Origin: Lachnospiraceae bacterium UBA3401
GTDB lineage: Bacteria > Bacillota > Clostridia > Lachnospirales > Lachnospiraceae
DNA: 17,608 nucleotides
Assembly: GCA_002358575.1 (NCBI GenBank)
Contig: DEPD01000010.1
Span: 1-17,608 of the forward strand
Reading direction: 5' to 3'
A model generated the notes under the pieces. It was not told the DNA's origin, searched no databases, and saw nothing but the letters and a program-made list of their open reading frames with translations. Shown piece by piece: positions 14,037 to 17,608 of the stretch. Both the position numbers and the translations under genes were made by a program. The first letter of the stretch is position 1; each line of letters begins with the position of its first letter.

Positions 14037-15800
14037 CATGGCTGAACTGTTACCTTCAAATTGACTATTGTATAGCTTCGCATAAAATCCGCCTTCCTTA
14101 TTTAAAAGAGTTTCATGATTTCCCTGTTCAATAATATTTCCATCTTTCATGACAAGAATAATATCCGCCTCTCGAATCGTAGAAAGCCTGTGTGCCACAA
14201 TAAAACTTGTTCTTCCCTTCATCATCGTGTTGAATGCCTGTGAAATTTTTATTTCAGTGCGCGTATCAATGGAGGAAGTCGCCTCATCAAGAATTAACAT
14301 TGGCGGAAGACAAAGCATTACGCGGGTAATACACAGAAGCTGTTTTTGTCCCTGTGAGAGACTGCCGCCATCCTCCGTAATCACTGTGTCATATCCCATT
14401 GGCAATCGTTTGATAAAACTGTGCGCATGTGCCGCTTTCGCCGCTGTAATCACCTCGTCGTCGGTGGCATTTGGTTTTCCCATCACAATATTTTCTCGTA
14501 TTGTGCCTGCGTGAAGCCAGGTTTCCTGCAAAACCATTCCAAAACTCTCCCGCAGACTTTTTCTTGTCATATCTCTAATGTCAATACCATCAATTCGAAT
14601 ACTTCCACTATTAACATCATAGAACCGCATTAGCAGATTTATGACAGTTGTTTTTCCGCATCCAGTCGGTCCTACAATCGCCACACGTTGACCAGGCTTC
14701 ACTTCAAGATTAAAATTCTGTATTAACTTTTGATCAGGATTGTACGAAAAATGGACGTTCTGCATCACAATATTGCCCTTCGGTGCCTGTAGAACCGCCG
14801 CATTGTCCGGCTCTGGTATTTGTGGCTCCTCCTCAATAAACTCAAATACCCTGCCTGCACACGCCAATGCAGTCTGCAACTCTGTCACCACGCCAGATAT
14901 CTCATTAAATGGCTTTGTATACTGGTTGGCATAGCTTAAGAAACTTGTGAGTTGTCCCACACTAATATATCCTCTTATCGCCAGAAATGCACCGAGAATT
15001 CCCACACCTGCATAGACAAGGCTATTGACAAAACGAGTGCATGGATTGGTCAGTGAGGAAAAAAAGATTGCCTTGACACTCGCTTTTTGCAGGCGGTTAT
15101 TAATCTCAGTAAACTGTTCCATCACCTGCGGCTCATGTCCAAACGCTTTTACCACCTTCTCATTGCCAATCATTTCGTCTATCAATGCGGTCTGCTCACC
15201 GCGCGTCTCCGACTGAAGTTTCGACATACTAAATGTCCTTTTTGCAATAAATCCCGCGATAAAGAAGGAAAGCGGAGTCAAAATCACCACGACAATCGTT
15301 GTTGACACATTGATGGAAAACATAAAAACCAAGGTTCCTATAATTGTAACCACACCTGTAAAAAGCTGTGTAAATCCCATCAACAGACCATCAGAAAACT
15401 GATCTACATCTGCGATCACACGACTCACAATGTCGCCGTGAGAATGTCCATCAATGTACTTCAGTGGTAATATTTGCAATCTTTTAAATGCCTCATCACG
15501 CACGTCACGGACAACTTGATAGGCTATTTTATTGTTACAGGTATTCATAACCCACTGCACCACTGCTGTCAATACAATAATAACTGTCATCTTCTTTAGT
15601 ATACCCCAAATTCCATCAAAATCCACTGCGCCAGGACCAAGAATGCAATCGACTGCCTGTCCTGTTAAAATTGGTATATACAAAGTAAGTATTACCGAAA
15701 CCGCCGCAAGCACAATGGAAAAAAATAAGAAAATCTTGTATTTTCCAATATGACTTAATACTTTTTTTAAAATATCCTTATTCGATGCAAAATTTTTCAT
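14034..15800 (-). CDS. ABC exporter, subunit with canonical catalytic residues (heterodimer partner)
   Basis: A 588-residue half-transporter: six membrane helices (about residues 20-300) fused to an ATPase domain (about 340-575). Walker A is GPTGCGKT (377-384), the Q-loop glutamine is Gln425, the signature is LSQGQ (481-485), Walker B is MLILDE (501-506) with catalytic Glu506, and the switch histidine is His537 in FIVAHRLST. The signature departs from LSGGQ. In heterodimeric exporters such as BmrCD or TM287/288 the degenerate signature and the complete Walker B/His sit on one subunit, as here. It starts one base after the upstream gene's stop, with GGAGGGGG inside the end of that gene, so the two are made together. 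The substrate (drug, lipid or peptide) cannot be told from sequence. Confidence 0.93.
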   Translation of the reverse strand: MKNFASNKDILKKVLSHIGKYKIFLFFSIVLAAVSVILTLYIPILTGQAVDCILGPGAVDFDGIWGILKKMTVIIVLTAVVQWVMNTCNNKIAYQVVRDVRDEAFKRLQILPLKYIDGHSHGDIVSRVIADVDQFSDGLLMGFTQLFTGVVTIIGTLVFMFSINVSTTIVVVILTPLSFFIAGFIAKRTFSMSKLQSETRGEQTALIDEMIGNEKVVKAFGHEPQVMEQFTEINNRLQKASVKAIFFSSLTNPCTRFVNSLVYAGVGILGAFLAIRGYISVGQLTSFLSYANQYTKPFNEISGVVTELQTALACAGRVFEFIEEEPQIPEPDNAAVLQAPKGNIVMQNVHFSYNPDQKLIQNFNLEVKPGQRVAIVGPTGCGKTTVINLLMRFYDVNSGSIRIDGIDIRDMTRKSLRESFGMVLQETWLHAGTIRENIVMGKPNATDDEVITAAKAAHAHSFIKRLPMGYDTVITEDGGSLSQGQKQLLCITRVMLCLPPMLILDEATSSIDTRTEIKISQAFNTMMKGRTSFIVAHRLSTIREADIILVMKDGNIIEQGNHETLLNKEGGFYAKLYNSQFEGNSSAM

Positions 15801-15801
15801 C

Positions 15802-17547
15802 TTAATCCCCCTCCGCAGCTTTTGTTTTTTTATCTGGAAATTGAGAATAATAGATTTCCTGATAGATCATATTGTCCGCAAGCAACTGTTCATGTGTACC
15901 AATTCCTGCCACTGCACCATCATCCAGCACAACAATTTTATCCGCATACTGTATTGATGCTGCGCGTTGTGATACAATAATGACAGTCATATTCTTCTCC
16001 ATCTCCTTAATTGCAGCGCGGAGTTTTGCATCCGTGGCAAAATCAAGTGCAGAAGCACTGTCGTCGAGAATTAATATCTCTGGTTTTCTCACAATAGCAC
16101 GCGCGATTGTAAGACGCTGTTTCTGACCGCCAGAAAGGTTTTTGCCCCCCTGCGCGATCATAAAATCAAGTCTGCCGTCCTTGGTATCAACAAACTCTTT
16201 CGCCTGCGAAATATGCAGTGCATCCTCAATATCCTGCTCAGAGGCATTTTCATTTCCCCACAAAAGATTCTCTCGAATTGTTCCCTTGAACAAAACTGCC
16301 TTCTGCGGAACAACACCGATTTTTTCTCGTAACGCAGAAATCTCATAGTCTTTGACTGGAATCCCATCTACAATCACACGCCCTTTCGTGGCGTCATAAA
16401 AGCGCGGAATTAGATTCACTACAGAGGTCTTACCAGAACCAGTACCACCAATAATACCTATTGTGTCTCCTTTTTTCACAACAAAATCAATATCTGTCAA
16501 GGATTCATCACCGCCACCACTATAAGTGAGGCTTACATGCTCAAAAATAACCGCCGCATTCTCTCCACTTACGACATCTTTATCCAATGTACCATTTTCC
16601 ATGCTGGATGTAATCCCAAAGATACCTTCGACGCGCTTTGCGCAGGCGAGGGCCTTTGTGAGCTGTATAATAAGATTTGCCATCTTGACAAGCTCCACCA
16701 AAATTTGTGACATATAGTTTACCAACGCAACGACTTCGCCTTGTGTGATAATACTATTGTCCACGCGGATAGCTCCAGTCCATAGAAGCACCACAAGCGC
16801 AATATTAATAATAATATAAGTCACTGGATTCATGGACGCAGAAATCTTACCGACAAAAACTTGTGTATTTAGTAGCAGCGCATTCTCCTGTTCAAAATCT
16901 GCTGTCTCCGACTCCTCGTTACAAAATGCACGGATAACACGGGCACCGGCAAGATTTTCACGCGTTCTGCCAAGAATTTTATCAAGCGCCGCCTGTACTT
17001 TTTTATATAATGGCATACTGACAAGCATAATTCCGAACACAACAATCGCAAGCAGCGGAATTGTCACCACAAAAATAAGTGCTGCTTGTACATCCACAGT
17101 AAATGCCATCACCATTGCGCCAAATACAATAAACGGTGAACGCAATAACAGACGCAACGTCAAATTGACACCATTCTGAATCTGATTTACATCGCTTGTC
17201 ATACGTGTAATTAATGTGCTGGTTCCAATGGTGTCAAGTTCCGTGTAGGATAACCCTTGTATATGTGCAAACAAAGCACTCCGCAGTTTTGTGGCAAATC
17301 CAACTGCCGCCTTCGCGCTGAAATACTGCGCTGTGACGGAACTGGCAAGACCGACCGCTGCCAATAATACCAGCACTGCTCCCATCTGAAAAATATACGA
17401 TGTATCACTGTTGGCAATGCCATTGTCAATAATTGCCGCCATGACAAGCGGCACCATCAATTCAAAAGAAGCCTCCAGCATTTTAAATAAAGGCGCCAGA
17501 ATGCTTTCCTTTTTGTAGTCTTTTATGTACTTTAATAAGCTTTTCAT
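15802..17547 (-). CDS. ABC exporter, subunit with degenerate catalytic residues (heterodimer partner)
   Basis: A 581-residue half-transporter with six helices (about 18-300) and an ATPase domain (about 330-570). Walker A is GGTGSGKT (367-374), the Q-loop glutamine is Gln415 and the signature is a perfect LSGGQ (471-475). Walker B is ILILDD, with Asp496 replacing the catalytic Glu, and the switch position is Gln527 (VIIVSQRAAS) instead of His. These two losses complement the intact residues and altered signature of the downstream partner, predicting one active and one degenerate ATP site. The ATG at 17547 is preceded by AGAAGGGGG at a slightly long spacing. It is the first gene of the pair seen here; its promoter lies beyond the window. 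Confidence 0.93.
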   Translation of the reverse strand: MKSLLKYIKDYKKESILAPLFKMLEASFELMVPLVMAAIIDNGIANSDTSYIFQMGAVLVLLAAVGLASSVTAQYFSAKAAVGFATKLRSALFAHIQGLSYTELDTIGTSTLITRMTSDVNQIQNGVNLTLRLLLRSPFIVFGAMVMAFTVDVQAALIFVVTIPLLAIVVFGIMLVSMPLYKKVQAALDKILGRTRENLAGARVIRAFCNEESETADFEQENALLLNTQVFVGKISASMNPVTYIIINIALVVLLWTGAIRVDNSIITQGEVVALVNYMSQILVELVKMANLIIQLTKALACAKRVEGIFGITSSMENGTLDKDVVSGENAAVIFEHVSLTYSGGGDESLTDIDFVVKKGDTIGIIGGTGSGKTSVVNLIPRFYDATKGRVIVDGIPVKDYEISALREKIGVVPQKAVLFKGTIRENLLWGNENASEQDIEDALHISQAKEFVDTKDGRLDFMIAQGGKNLSGGQKQRLTIARAIVRKPEILILDDSASALDFATDAKLRAAIKEMEKNMTVIIVSQRAASIQYADKIVVLDDGAVAGIGTHEQLLADNMIYQEIYYSQFPDKKTKAAEGD

Positions 17548-17576
17548 AAAAGTTTTCCCCCTTCTATTGTGAACTC

Positions 17577-17598
17577 CCCATTGTCTAAAGCCAATGGG
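17577..17598 (-). other. Stem-loop in the leader of the ABC exporter operon
   Basis: CCCATTG (17598-17592 on the minus strand) pairs with CAATGGG (17583-17577) around an 8-nt loop, 30 nt before the exporter start. An overlapping AAGCC/GGCTT pairing could compete with it. No U-tract follows. It could be a leader structure or part of an upstream gene's 3' end; the window stops here. Confidence 0.35.
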
Positions 17599-17608
17599 CT
17601 TCCTGCTT

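Noticed and set aside
13951..14064. Plus-strand 37-codon frame across the hairpin
   Set aside because: It is produced by the inverted repeat and the end of the exporter gene, with no ribosome binding site.
1..17608. CRISPR arrays, tRNA or rRNA genes, defence islands
   Set aside because: No regularly spaced repeats, no cloverleaf or rRNA sequence, and no defence-type genes were seen on either strand.

Overview
The window looks like chromosomal DNA from an anaerobic, low-to-moderate-GC Firmicute, most likely a Lachnospiraceae-type clostridium. The grounds are AT-rich composition, strong AGGAGG-type ribosome binding sites, sigma-A-type promoters, U-tract terminators and the protein families present. 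Family placement is from recognition of protein sequence only; no search was run. Every gene I can support is on the minus strand, so transcription runs from high to low coordinates.

In transcription order: (1) 17547-14034, a two-gene heterodimeric ABC exporter with one degenerate and one canonical ATP site, ending in a long hairpin that starts at the stop codon. (2) 13776-12811, a lone MraY-like phosphosugar transferase with its own terminator. (3) 12548-2291, a ten-kilobase operon that begins with the tRNA m7G46 methyltransferase gene trmB and continues into an Mrp/MBH-type cation/proton antiporter membrane arm: MnhE, F, G, MbhD, a fused MbhE-MnhB, MnhC, then four consecutive antiporter-like (MnhD/NuoLMN-family) subunits, the last with a 250-residue C-terminal extension. 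A sigma-A promoter lies before trmB and a good intrinsic terminator closes the operon. (4) 2188-401, a PadR regulator gene with a perfect-consensus promoter covered by a duplicated near-palindromic operator, followed by a SEDS (FtsW/RodA-like) membrane protein carrying an N-terminal permease-prefix domain. (5) 438-1, the edge of an insertion sequence: a C-terminal transposase remnant overlapping the start of an ExeA/TniB-like ATPase that runs off the window.

The most distinctive locus is the antiporter operon. Its first eight modules follow the order of mbhA-H of archaeal membrane-bound hydrogenase (E, F, G, D-module, E-module, B, C, D), but the hydrogenase part is absent. Three more antiporter-like subunits take its place and the operon terminates. 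All four keep the glutamate and lysines used for ion translocation in this superfamily. This suggests a stand-alone Na+(or K+)/H+ antiporter, or a membrane arm that couples to a partner encoded elsewhere. The PadR/SEDS pair, in which the usual SEDS catalytic aspartate is a glutamate, and two unexplained intergenic blocks are secondary points of interest.
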